DNA of 5,284 bases, from contig CAMFIX010000244.1 in NCBI GenBank assembly GCA_945952425.1, forward strand, positions 1 to 5,284, read 5' to 3'. The DNA comes from an uncultured Pseudorhodobacter sp. (GTDB taxonomy: Bacteria > Pseudomonadota > Alphaproteobacteria > Rhodobacterales > Rhodobacteraceae). Every line of letters begins with the position of its first letter. Within the stretch, counting starts at the first letter, position 1. The notes beneath the pieces are model-generated. The model was given only the letters and a program-made list of their open reading frames with translations. It had not been told where the DNA came from and did not search any database. The translations under genes were made by a program, and so were the position numbers. Positions 1 through 4,987 of the stretch are shown in pieces.

Positions 1-1
1 C

Positions 2-754
2 GGCCGCCCGGTGCTGAGCCTGCTGGCCGCCTTCGGCCGGGTTGCTTTGTTTGCCGCCGAGACCCTGCGCCACCTGCTGACGCCGCCCTTCTACTTCCGC
101 GAATTCGGCGTGGCGCTGATGCAGATCGGCTGGTTCTCTTTGCCCATGGTGGCGATGACCGCCTTCTTCACCGGCGGGGCCTTGGCCTTGCAGATCTATT
201 CCGGCGGCAGCCGCTTCAACGCCGAGGCCGTGGTGCCCCAGATCGTCGCCATCGGCATGGCGCGCGAGCTTGGGCCGGTGCTTGGGGGCCTGATGGTGGC
301 CGCCCGGGTGGCGTCGTCGATTGCCGCCGAGATCGGCACGATGAAAGTGACCGAGCAGATCGACGCTTTGGTGACGCTTTCGACCAACCCGATGAAATAC
401 CTGACCGTGCCCCGCGTGCTGGCCGCCACCCTGGCCGTGCCGGTGCTGGTCGGCGTCGGCGACAGCATCGGCATCGCGGGCGGCTGGGTGGTCGGCATCA
501 CGAAACTGGACTTCAACTCGGCCACTTACCTTGCGAACACCCATGACTTCCTGGAGGTCTGGGACGTCGGCTCGGGCCTGGTGAAAGGCGCGGTCTTCGG
601 GTTCATCGTGGCGCTGATGGGCTGCTATTTCGGCATGCGCTCGGGCCGCGGGGCGCAAGGGGTGGGGGCCGCCACCAAGGCGGCGGTCGTCTCGGCCTCG
701 GTCCTGATTCTCGCGGCCAACTACCTGCTCACGGCGGTGTTCTTCACATCATGA
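2..754 (+). CDS. mlaE: MlaE-type ABC transporter permease (phospholipid transport), 5' end probably outside window
   Basis: Inner-membrane permease of an MlaFEDB-type ABC transporter, which moves phospholipids between inner and outer membranes to maintain outer-membrane lipid asymmetry. The first possible start in the window is GTG at 11, giving 247 residues. The frame is open to the left edge (codons Gly-Arg-Pro before it), there is no ribosome binding site in the ten bases upstream, and the family is usually about 255-265 residues, so the true start probably lies upstream. Counting from GTG 11, family hallmarks are RELGPVL at residues 85-91 and EIGTMKVTEQIDAL at 107-120, the conserved cytoplasmic loop contacting the ATPase. 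Hydrophobic segments lie at about 40-62, 135-160, 190-207 and 222-245. The stop overlaps the mlaF start as ATGA, so the two genes are probably translationally coupled. Assignment to the MlaE/YrbE family is firm; the actual lipid substrate is inferred from the family. Confidence 0.95.
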   Translation, partial: GRPVLSLLAAFGRVALFAAETLRHLLTPPFYFREFGVALMQIGWFSLPMVAMTAFFTGGALALQIYSGGSRFNAEAVVPQIVAIGMARELGPVLGGLMVAARVASSIAAEIGTMKVTEQIDALVTLSTNPMKYLTVPRVLAATLAVPVLVGVGDSIGIAGGWVVGITKLDFNSATYLANTHDFLEVWDVGSGLVKGAVFGFIVALMGCYFGMRSGRGAQGVGAATKAAVVSASVLILAANYLLTAVFFTS

Positions 755-1497
755 TCGAACTGCAAGGCGTGCATAAGGCCTTCGGGGCCAACCGGGTGCT
801 GCGGGGGGTGGACCTGAGCCTGCCCAAGGGCCAGTCGATGGTCATCATCGGCGGCTCGGGCACCGGCAAGTCGGTGCTGTTGAAATGCGTGCTGGGGCTG
901 GTGACGCCGGACCAGGGGCGGATCACGGTCGATGGGCAGGACGTGACGAAAGGCGACCGCGATGCCTTTCTCGCCCGCTTCGGGATGCTGTTCCAGGGTG
1001 CCGCGCTGTTTGATTCCATGCGCGTCTGGGAGAATGTCGCCTTCCGCCTGCTGCGCGGCCCCGGGCGCCTGCCCAAGGACCAGGCGCGCGAGCTGGCCAT
1101 CGAAAAGCTCCGCCGCGTCGGCCTGAAGCCCACGGTGGCCGACCTCTTCCCCGCGGAACTCTCCGGCGGCATGCAAAAGCGCGTGGGCCTCGCCCGCGCC
1201 ATCGCCGCCTCCCCCGAGATCATCTTCTTCGACGAGCCCACCACGGGCCTCGACCCGATCATGTCGGGCGTCATCAACCAGCTGATCCGGGAAATCGTGG
1301 TCGAGATGGGGGTGACCGCCATGACGATCACCCATGACATGACCTCGGTCCGCGCGATTGCCGATAGGGTGGCGATGCTGCACGACGGGTTGATCCGCTG
1401 GACGGGCCCGGTGGCCGAGATGGACGCGGCACAAGACGCCCATCTGCAGCAGTTCATCCACGGCCGCGCGGACGGCCCCATCGAGTCGGTCCGCTAG
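751..1497 (+). CDS. mlaF: MlaF-type ABC transporter ATP-binding protein
   Basis: Cytoplasmic ATPase that powers the MlaE permease. All nucleotide-binding motifs are intact in the 248 residues: Walker A GGSGTGKS at 34-41, Q-loop Gln82, ABC signature LSGGMQKR at 137-144, Walker B ending FFDE at 159-162, D-loop GLDP at 166-169 and switch His195. The signature variant with Met-Gln-Lys-Arg and the FQGAALFDSM stretch at 81-90 are typical of the MlaF/Ttg2A group rather than of amino-acid or metal importers. The length is slightly below the roughly 270 of E. coli MlaF. The start is fixed by the ATGA overlap with mlaE; upstream there is only a weak purine stretch, which suits translational coupling. 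The gene ends one base before the stop of a convergent gene. The other Mla components (MCE protein MlaD, STAS protein MlaB, periplasmic MlaC) are not in the window and must be encoded elsewhere if present. Confidence 0.95.
   Translation: MIELQGVHKAFGANRVLRGVDLSLPKGQSMVIIGGSGTGKSVLLKCVLGLVTPDQGRITVDGQDVTKGDRDAFLARFGMLFQGAALFDSMRVWENVAFRLLRGPGRLPKDQARELAIEKLRRVGLKPTVADLFPAELSGGMQKRVGLARAIAASPEIIFFDEPTTGLDPIMSGVINQLIREIVVEMGVTAMTITHDMTSVRAIADRVAMLHDGLIRWTGPVAEMDAAQDAHLQQFIHGRADGPIESVR
1468..1494 (+). terminator. Weak terminator-like hairpin at the end of mlaF
   Basis: GCGGAC (1468-1473) and GTCCGC (1489-1494) form six perfect pairs around a 15-base loop, ending right before the mlaF stop codon, with a modestly T-rich stretch (ATTTCTT, 1501-1507) downstream. 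The stem is inside coding sequence, the loop is large and the T-run starts seven bases later, so it may be chance. It is noted because the convergent genes leave no intergenic room for a terminator. Confidence 0.15.
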
Positions 1498-1498
1498 G

Positions 1499-2080
1499 CT
1501 ATTTCTTGTCGCGCGAAAATTTCCCGTCCTGCTTGGCCTTTTCGAGGCTGACGAGCCCGGTCTTCATCCGATCGGCATAGGCGACCATGTCCTTCTTCGT
1601 CTGCTCGATGTCCGGGCCAAAGCGGTGCAGCAGGCCGAACACGCGGGTGGCATCCGCGCTGGCCTTGTCGCGGCGGATCTCGGCCGCCTTGAAGGCCTTC
1701 TCGGCCAGCTGCACCTTTTGTTGCAAGGTCTTGTTCGTCTTGTCCTTGGCGAGGGCGTCCTTCGCCTCCTGGATGTTTTCGGCCATTTCGGTCAGGGCCT
1801 GCTCGTCCTCGACCCATTTGGCAAGGATGGTTTCCGCGTCGCCCTTGATCTCCTTGGCCTCGCTGACCCAGCCCTTGAGGTCCGAGAGCGTGCCATCCAG
1901 ATAGAGCTTCGCCTGGGAGATCGACTTGAGCAGATCCGCCGCATCGGCGGACCAGCTGCCGTAGTCCTTCATCGCCTCGGAGACGATCTTGGACAATTCC
2001 TTGATATTGGCCTCGGCGTCGGCCATCCCCTTCTTGAACTCCGCCGCCTTCTTGCGCGCTTCCTGAATTCCGTTCGCCAT
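1499..2080 (-). CDS. Uncharacterised lysine-rich, probably all-helical protein (193 aa)
   Basis: I do not recognise a family. The 193-residue product has 29 lysines (15%), many Ala, Glu and Asp, no cysteine and only one proline (Pro156, in the sequence RFGPDI). It has no hydrophobic stretch long enough for a membrane segment and no signal peptide, so it is probably a soluble cytoplasmic helical bundle or coiled coil; helices can be read at about 4-40, 44-111, 116-150 and 155-182. The start chosen is ATG at 2080-2078, preceded six bases upstream by AGGGAG. The frame continues to an ATG at 2188, but that extension is Arg/Pro/Gly-rich, unlike the helical body, and would skip the good ribosome site. 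The coding pattern is convincing: long regular amphipathic sequence and preferred codons such as AAG for Lys. The gene is convergent with mlaF and divergent from the membrane coiled-coil gene, so it is its own transcription unit. Sampled base composition is lower in GC than in mlaF, partly because of the lysine codons. Confidence 0.82.
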   Translation of the reverse strand: MANGIQEARKKAAEFKKGMADAEANIKELSKIVSEAMKDYGSWSADAADLLKSISQAKLYLDGTLSDLKGWVSEAKEIKGDAETILAKWVEDEQALTEMAENIQEAKDALAKDKTNKTLQQKVQLAEKAFKAAEIRRDKASADATRVFGLLHRFGPDIEQTKKDMVAYADRMKTGLVSLEKAKQDGKFSRDKK

Positions 2081-2086
2081 TCCCCA

Positions 2087-2092
2087 CTCCCT
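2087..2092 (-). promoter_or_regulatory. Ribosome binding site of the minus-strand gene (decides its start)
   Basis: AGGGAG on the minus strand, six bases before ATG 2080-2078. It favours the 193-residue start over the in-frame ATG at 2188, which would make this site internal coding sequence. Confidence 0.7.
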
Positions 2093-2123
2093 GTTGCCCG
2101 GACCATCCGGTGGCCGCACCATA

Positions 2124-2173
2124 CCGCGACATTTCCGAACGTGTCGGGGGAAAATCGCGGCGGTCTTTCCCCC
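2124..2173. repeat. Two overlapping inverted repeats, mutually exclusive or pseudoknot-forming
   Basis: Repeat A pairs CCGCGA (2124-2129) with TCGCGG (2155-2160). Repeat B pairs GGGGGAAA (2146-2153) with TTTCCCCC (2166-2173), eight perfect pairs around a 12-base loop. The left arm of B lies in the loop of A, so they either compete or form a pseudoknot. If the minus-strand promoter lies upstream (higher coordinates), both would be in the 5' leader of the 193-residue gene. No U-tract follows repeat B on either strand, so it is not a standard intrinsic terminator. Confidence 0.4.
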
Positions 2174-2256
2174 TTGATCGTTGCCCATCCGGCGACAGTC
2201 GCGGATATCCCCCCAGATTGGACCGCAGCGCCGCCCAACCGGCGAAATTCATTTAC

Positions 2257-2268
2257 TTTTCCGGAAAA
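2257..2268. repeat. Perfect 12-bp palindrome TTTTCCGGAAAA
   Basis: TTTTCCGGAAAA reads the same on both strands and sits in the AT-rich middle of the divergent intergenic region, 49 bases before the plus-strand start codon. Position and symmetry suit a dimeric regulator's operator, but no regulator gene is in the window and the symmetry stops at 12 bases. Confidence 0.45.
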
Positions 2269-2306
2269 CCTGCCTTGAAATCGCCACATTGCCCTGGGGT
2301 GTGGGC

Positions 2307-2312
2307 AGGGGG
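2307..2312 (+). promoter_or_regulatory. Ribosome binding site of the two-TM coiled-coil gene
   Basis: AGGGGG five bases before ATG 2318. A short inverted repeat, TGCCC 2290-2294 and GGGCA 2303-2307, abuts it and shares its first base; if the hairpin forms it could slightly limit access, but five base pairs is weak evidence. Confidence 0.6.
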
Positions 2313-2317
2313 TTTGA

Positions 2318-3088
2318 ATGGCGAAGGACTGGGCCGAGGCCCTTGGGTCAGCGACCCAAGCGGTGCGGGGTTTGATCGGTGCCGCGATTTTCATGGCGGC
2401 TATTGCGCTGGCGGGGGCCAGTGTCGCGGCGGGGCTCGGGTTTTTGCCCTGGCCCGAGATCGCGCTGAATTACGGGGGGCCCGTTCCCCAGGCGGGGATG
2501 GCGCTGCAGCTGGGGCTGACGGGGCTCTTCCTGGCGCTGTGTCTGTTTCTGCCCACCAATCGGCGCATGGCGCGGCTGGAGCTCAGCCATCGCCGCTTTG
2601 CCATGGGGATCGAGGATGTGGCCCAGGCCTATGCCCGCGCCCATGCCGCCGACCGCAAGGGGGCCTTTGCGCTATCGGGCGAGTTCGAACAGGTGAAGTC
2701 GCGCTTCGAGCACCTGCGCGCCCATCCCGAACTGGCCGAGCTGGAGCCCGAGCTTCTGGAGCTCGCTGCCAAGATGAGCCATATCAGCCGCGATCTCGCG
2801 CGCACCTATTCGGCCGACAAGATCGCCCGCGCCCAGGGCTTCCTGGCGCAGCGGCAGGAAGAAGTGCACATGGTGAGCGAGCGCATCGCGACGGCGCGTC
2901 GGGTCTGCGCCGACCTGCGGCGCTGGCTTTCCGACATCGAGGCCGAGGAACGCCAGGCCGAGGCGCAGATCGCGCGGTTGGAGGCCGATCTGCGCGAGGT
3001 GCTGCCCGAGATCGGCTATATCCTGGACCACGACGAGCCGCCCCCCGACAATGTCGTCAGCCTGAACAAGCCGAAAGCCCCAGCCTGA
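2318..3088 (+). CDS. Two-TM inner-membrane protein with C-terminal coiled coil, unknown function
   Basis: A 256-residue protein with two hydrophobic segments near the N terminus (about 16-43 and 60-79), separated by a short linker containing FLPWPE. The second segment ends in the positively charged Arg82-Arg83-Met-Ala-Arg86, which by the positive-inside rule puts the rest of the protein in the cytoplasm. Residues 85-135 include the motif LSHRRFAMGIEDVAQAYARA, followed by long charged helices at about 120-165 and a probable coiled coil at 167-230 rich in Glu, Arg, Ala and Gln. The tail 240-256 is disordered. I recall Rhodobacterales proteins of this layout at this locus, sometimes labelled 'DNA repair protein', but I see no nuclease, helicase or DNA-binding motif that would justify that name; it may come only from proximity to radA. 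The start ATG is supported by AGGGGG five bases upstream. The gene probably heads the transcription unit running into pqiA-radA-cvpA, although a 104-bp spacer with its own signals follows. Confidence 0.88.
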   Translation: MAKDWAEALGSATQAVRGLIGAAIFMAAIALAGASVAAGLGFLPWPEIALNYGGPVPQAGMALQLGLTGLFLALCLFLPTNRRMARLELSHRRFAMGIEDVAQAYARAHAADRKGAFALSGEFEQVKSRFEHLRAHPELAELEPELLELAAKMSHISRDLARTYSADKIARAQGFLAQRQEEVHMVSERIATARRVCADLRRWLSDIEAEERQAEAQIARLEADLREVLPEIGYILDHDEPPPDNVVSLNKPKAPA

Positions 3089-3104
3089 TCCGCGGTCAAA
3101 ATCT

Positions 3105-3140
3105 GGGGGCGCAAGAATTTTCGCCCGAAAATTTTCCCCC
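3105..3140. repeat. Long intergenic hairpin with AT core and G/C clamp
   Basis: The core AATTTTCGCCCGAAAATT (3116-3133) is two perfect 8-base arms around CC. It extends outward by a G-T and an A-T pair, a four-base left bulge (3110-3113), and then GGGGG (3105-3109) against CCCCC (3136-3140), about 15 pairs in all. It lies 16 bases after the stop of the coiled-coil gene. It could attenuate or stabilise the 3' end, act as an operator, or be a dispersed palindrome. No T-run follows the G/C clamp, so it is not a textbook terminator. Confidence 0.55.
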
Positions 3141-3157
3141 TCCGTCCAGCCGCGCTC

Positions 3158-3192
3158 TTGACCTTGCCCTTGGGGCGACCAAGCTTCAGCCG
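3158..3192 (+). promoter_or_regulatory. Possible promoter just before the PqiA-like gene
   Basis: TTGACC at 3158-3163 is a good -35-like hexamer. Overlapping it downstream is an imperfect dyad, CTTGCCC (3164 flank) against GGGCGAC around TTG (about 3163-3179), reminiscent of operators used by MerR-family activators such as CueR. At 17 bases spacing the -10 position reads AAGCTT, a poor match. Transcription would start at or very near the ATG, fitting the absent ribosome site. This is a weak, unproven call. Confidence 0.22.
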
Positions 3193-3621
3193 ATGCGCAT
3201 TTTGCCCTTCGCCCTGCTGATCCTCTACCCCTTCGCCTGGTTTGCCCCCCTGATGCGGGCCGCCGTGCTGCCGATCTTCGGGATGGACGAGATCTCGGTC
3301 GTCTCGGGCCTGCAAAGCCTTTGGGGCACCGATCCGGGCCTGGCGCTTCTGGTCACGGCGCTTGCCGTCTTCGTGCCCTATGCCAAGGTCATCGGGATAT
3401 GCCTGTTGCAGGCGGGGCTTCTGTCGCCCCGGGTCAAGCCCGCGCTGGAGCTTCTGGGGCGGCTTGCCATGGCGGATGTCTTCCTCGTGGCGCTTTACAT
3501 CGTGCTGGCCAAGGCCACCGGCCTTGCCACGGTCGAGACGGCCTGGGGGCTTTGGCTCTTTACGGCTTGCGTGCTGGCGGGGCTGGTCGCTGGGCGCGGC
3601 TTGGGCGATAAGGCGGCATGA
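3193..3621 (+). CDS. Single-domain PqiA-family (paraquat-inducible protein A) inner-membrane protein
   Basis: A 142-residue integral membrane protein with about four hydrophobic segments (roughly 3-22, 48-72, 90-108 and 116-135). The stretch FGMDEISVVSGLQSLW at 30-44, the Val-Pro-Tyr-Ala-Lys at 61-65 and the LGRLAMADVFLVALYIV helix at 88-104 resemble the PqiA domain. E. coli PqiA and YebS/LetA are over 400 residues, with two such domains and cysteine zinc-binding motifs. This protein has one domain and no CxxC pair; its only cysteines, 70 and 126, lie in hydrophobic segments. PqiA and LetA act in the inner membrane with the MCE proteins PqiB and LetB in envelope lipid transport, so a role with an MCE system is plausible but inferred. 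The start ATG at 3193 gives the expected N-terminal helix, but no Shine-Dalgarno sequence is visible before it. The stop overlaps the radA start as ATGA, which points to co-translation. Confidence 0.88.
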   Translation: MRILPFALLILYPFAWFAPLMRAAVLPIFGMDEISVVSGLQSLWGTDPGLALLVTALAVFVPYAKVIGICLLQAGLLSPRVKPALELLGRLAMADVFLVALYIVLAKATGLATVETAWGLWLFTACVLAGLVAGRGLGDKAA

Positions 3622-4976
3622 GCAAGTCGACCTCCTCCTTCACCTGCACCGCCTGCGGCGCCGCCCATCGCAAGTGGAACGGCCAATGCGAGGCTTGCGG
3701 CGCCTGGAACACCATCGTGGAGGAGGCGGCGCTGTCCTCCGGCCCCAAGGGCGCGATGGCCAAGGGGCGCACGATCCCCTTGACCGACCTCGCCACGCAG
3801 GGCGCGGCCCCGCCCCGGGCGTCCTCGGGCATCGACGAGCTGGACCGGGTGCTGGGCGGCGGGCTGGTGCCCGCCTCGGCGATCCTGGTGGGCGGCGATC
3901 CGGGCATCGGCAAATCGACGCTTCTCTTGCAGGCCGTGGCGGCCTTTGCCCGCAAGGGGTTGAAATGCCTTTATATCTCGGGCGAAGAGGCCTCGGCCCA
4001 GGTGCAGATGCGCGCCGAACGCCTTGGCTTGACCCAGGCGCCGGTGGGATTGGGCGCCGAGACCAACCTGCGCGACATCCTGACCACTCTGGAGCGCGAA
4101 CGCCCCGATCTGGCCGTCATCGATTCGATCCAGACCATGTGGCTGGATACGATCGAGGCGGCGCCGGGCAGCGTCTCCCAGGTCCGCGCCGCGGCGCATG
4201 AGCTGGTGACCTTCGCCAAGAAGAAGGGCGTTTCGGTCATCCTCGTCGGCCATGTGACCAAGGAAGGCCAGATCGCCGGGCCGCGCGTCGTCGAGCATAT
4301 GGTCGATACGGTGCTGTATTTCGAGGGCGAGCGCGGCCACCAGTTCCGCATCCTGCGCGCGGTGAAGAACCGTTTCGGTGCGGCCGACGAGATCGGCGTC
4401 TTCGAAATGACCGGCGGCGGGCTGTCGGAGGTCTCCAACCCCTCTGCCCTCTTTCTATCGGACCGCGAAAAGGCCACCCCCGGCTCTGCGGTCTTTGCGG
4501 GCATCGAGGGCACAAGGCCGGTCCTGATGGAGATCCAGGCGCTGGTCGCCCCCTCCACCCTCGCCTCCCCCCGCCGCACGGTCGTCGGCATCGACGGCGC
4601 CAGGCTCTCCACCATCCTCGCCGTGCTGGAGGCCCGCGTCGGCATCACCTTCGCAGGCCTGGACGTGTTCCTGAACGTCGCGGGCGGCATGCGCGTCGCC
4701 GAGCCTGCCGCCGATCTGGCAGTGGCGGGCGCCATCCTTTCCGCCCGCGAGGATGTGGCAATTCCGCCAGACATGGTGCTTTTCGGCGAAATCTCTCTCT
4801 CGGGCGCGCTGCGGCCGGTGGGGCAGATGGAAAATCGGTTGAAAGAGGCGGCGAAACTTGGTTTCAACCAAGCCGTTGCGCCGCGCGCCGCCAAGGTTCA
4901 GCCACAGACCGGGATCACACTTCGGGAAATGGCCGACCTGACGGGATTCGTCGGCGAGATGTTCGGCGCAGGCTGA
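3618..4976 (+). CDS. radA: DNA repair protein RadA (Sms), recombination branch-migration ATPase
   Basis: Cytoplasmic RecA-like ATPase that acts after RecA strand exchange, driving branch migration and processing of recombination intermediates. Length, 452 residues, is normal for the family. Domain order is complete: an N-terminal four-cysteine zinc finger (Cys10, Cys13, Cys24, Cys27, with KWNGQC between the pairs); a RecA-type ATPase with Walker A GDPGIGKS at 93-100 and Walker B LAVID at 165-169; the RadA-specific KNRFG motif at 250-254; and a Lon-protease-like C-terminal domain (about 285-450, including GGMRVAEPAADLAVAGAI at 356-373) that lacks the Lon catalytic serine context, as is usual for RadA, where it serves as a structural and DNA-binding part. 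No frameshift or missing key residue is visible. The start is set by the ATGA overlap with the PqiA-like gene, with AAGGCGG just upstream. The stop is 11 bases before the cvpA start, so the genes are probably one operon. Confidence 0.98.
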   Translation: MSKSTSSFTCTACGAAHRKWNGQCEACGAWNTIVEEAALSSGPKGAMAKGRTIPLTDLATQGAAPPRASSGIDELDRVLGGGLVPASAILVGGDPGIGKSTLLLQAVAAFARKGLKCLYISGEEASAQVQMRAERLGLTQAPVGLGAETNLRDILTTLERERPDLAVIDSIQTMWLDTIEAAPGSVSQVRAAAHELVTFAKKKGVSVILVGHVTKEGQIAGPRVVEHMVDTVLYFEGERGHQFRILRAVKNRFGAADEIGVFEMTGGGLSEVSNPSALFLSDREKATPGSAVFAGIEGTRPVLMEIQALVAPSTLASPRRTVVGIDGARLSTILAVLEARVGITFAGLDVFLNVAGGMRVAEPAADLAVAGAILSAREDVAIPPDMVLFGEISLSGALRPVGQMENRLKEAAKLGFNQAVAPRAAKVQPQTGITLREMADLTGFVGEMFGAG

Positions 4977-4977
4977 C

Positions 4978-4982
4978 GGAGG
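4978..4982 (+). promoter_or_regulatory. Ribosome binding site supporting the TTG start of cvpA
   Basis: GGAGG lies two bases after the radA stop and five bases before TTG 4988. It is the strongest Shine-Dalgarno match in the window and identifies the rare TTG as the cvpA start. Confidence 0.75.
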
Positions 4983-4987
4983 TAGAT

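Larger units (their letters stand above)
2081..2317. promoter_or_regulatory. Divergent intergenic region expected to hold two promoters
   Basis: This 237-bp stretch separates the starts of two divergent genes, so promoters for both should lie here. The most AT-rich part, about 2245-2280, is the best candidate zone. Plus strand: TTGAAA at 2275-2280 resembles a -35 box but has no good -10 partner (17 bases later reads GGTGTG). Minus strand: TAAATG at 2255-2250 resembles a -10 box, but its -35 position is poor. The region also holds a perfect palindrome and two overlapping hairpins, listed separately. I see no credible small ORF with its own ribosome site here. That promoters are present is inferred from gene orientation; the exact boxes are not established. 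Confidence 0.5.

Noticed and set aside
721..1481. Two long minus-strand open frames (about 245 residues each) opposite mlaF
   Set aside because: They lie antisense to an intact ABC ATPase with all motifs, are His/Arg/Pro/Gly-rich and have no family features. Long antisense frames are expected in high-GC coding DNA.
2081..2188. 36-residue N-terminal extension of the minus-strand gene to ATG 2188
   Set aside because: The added residues are unlike the helical body and the AGGGAG at 2092-2087 supports the shorter start.
2174..2195. TTGATCGTTGCCCATC-like sequence considered as an FNR/FnrL box
   Set aside because: An FNR box needs TTGAT-N4-ATCAA; the right half is at the wrong distance and incomplete.
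1625..2278. Plus-strand frame of 217 residues opposite the minus-strand gene
   Set aside because: It is leucine/glycine/arginine-rich shadow sequence with no good ribosome site. The minus-strand frame has the regular amphipathic helices and a proper ribosome site, although with no recognised homologue this choice is slightly less certain than for the other genes.
2110..3192. In-frame upstream extension of the PqiA-like gene to give a 503-residue protein
   Set aside because: The extension runs in the wrong frame through the coiled-coil gene and translates to an Arg/Gly/Ala/Pro-rich sequence with no helix pattern; family similarity starts at ATG 3193.
2318..3192. A possible new defence or toxin-antitoxin system formed by the two unknown genes
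   Set aside because: The genes are divergent, about 240 bp apart, show no nuclease, kinase, transferase or pore-forming signature, and sit among housekeeping genes without mobile-element marks.
3495..4894. Long minus-strand frames opposite radA (about 281 and 307 residues)
   Set aside because: They are shadows of radA, whose product is full length with every expected motif; the antisense translations are low-complexity Arg/Ala/Ser/Gly sequence.
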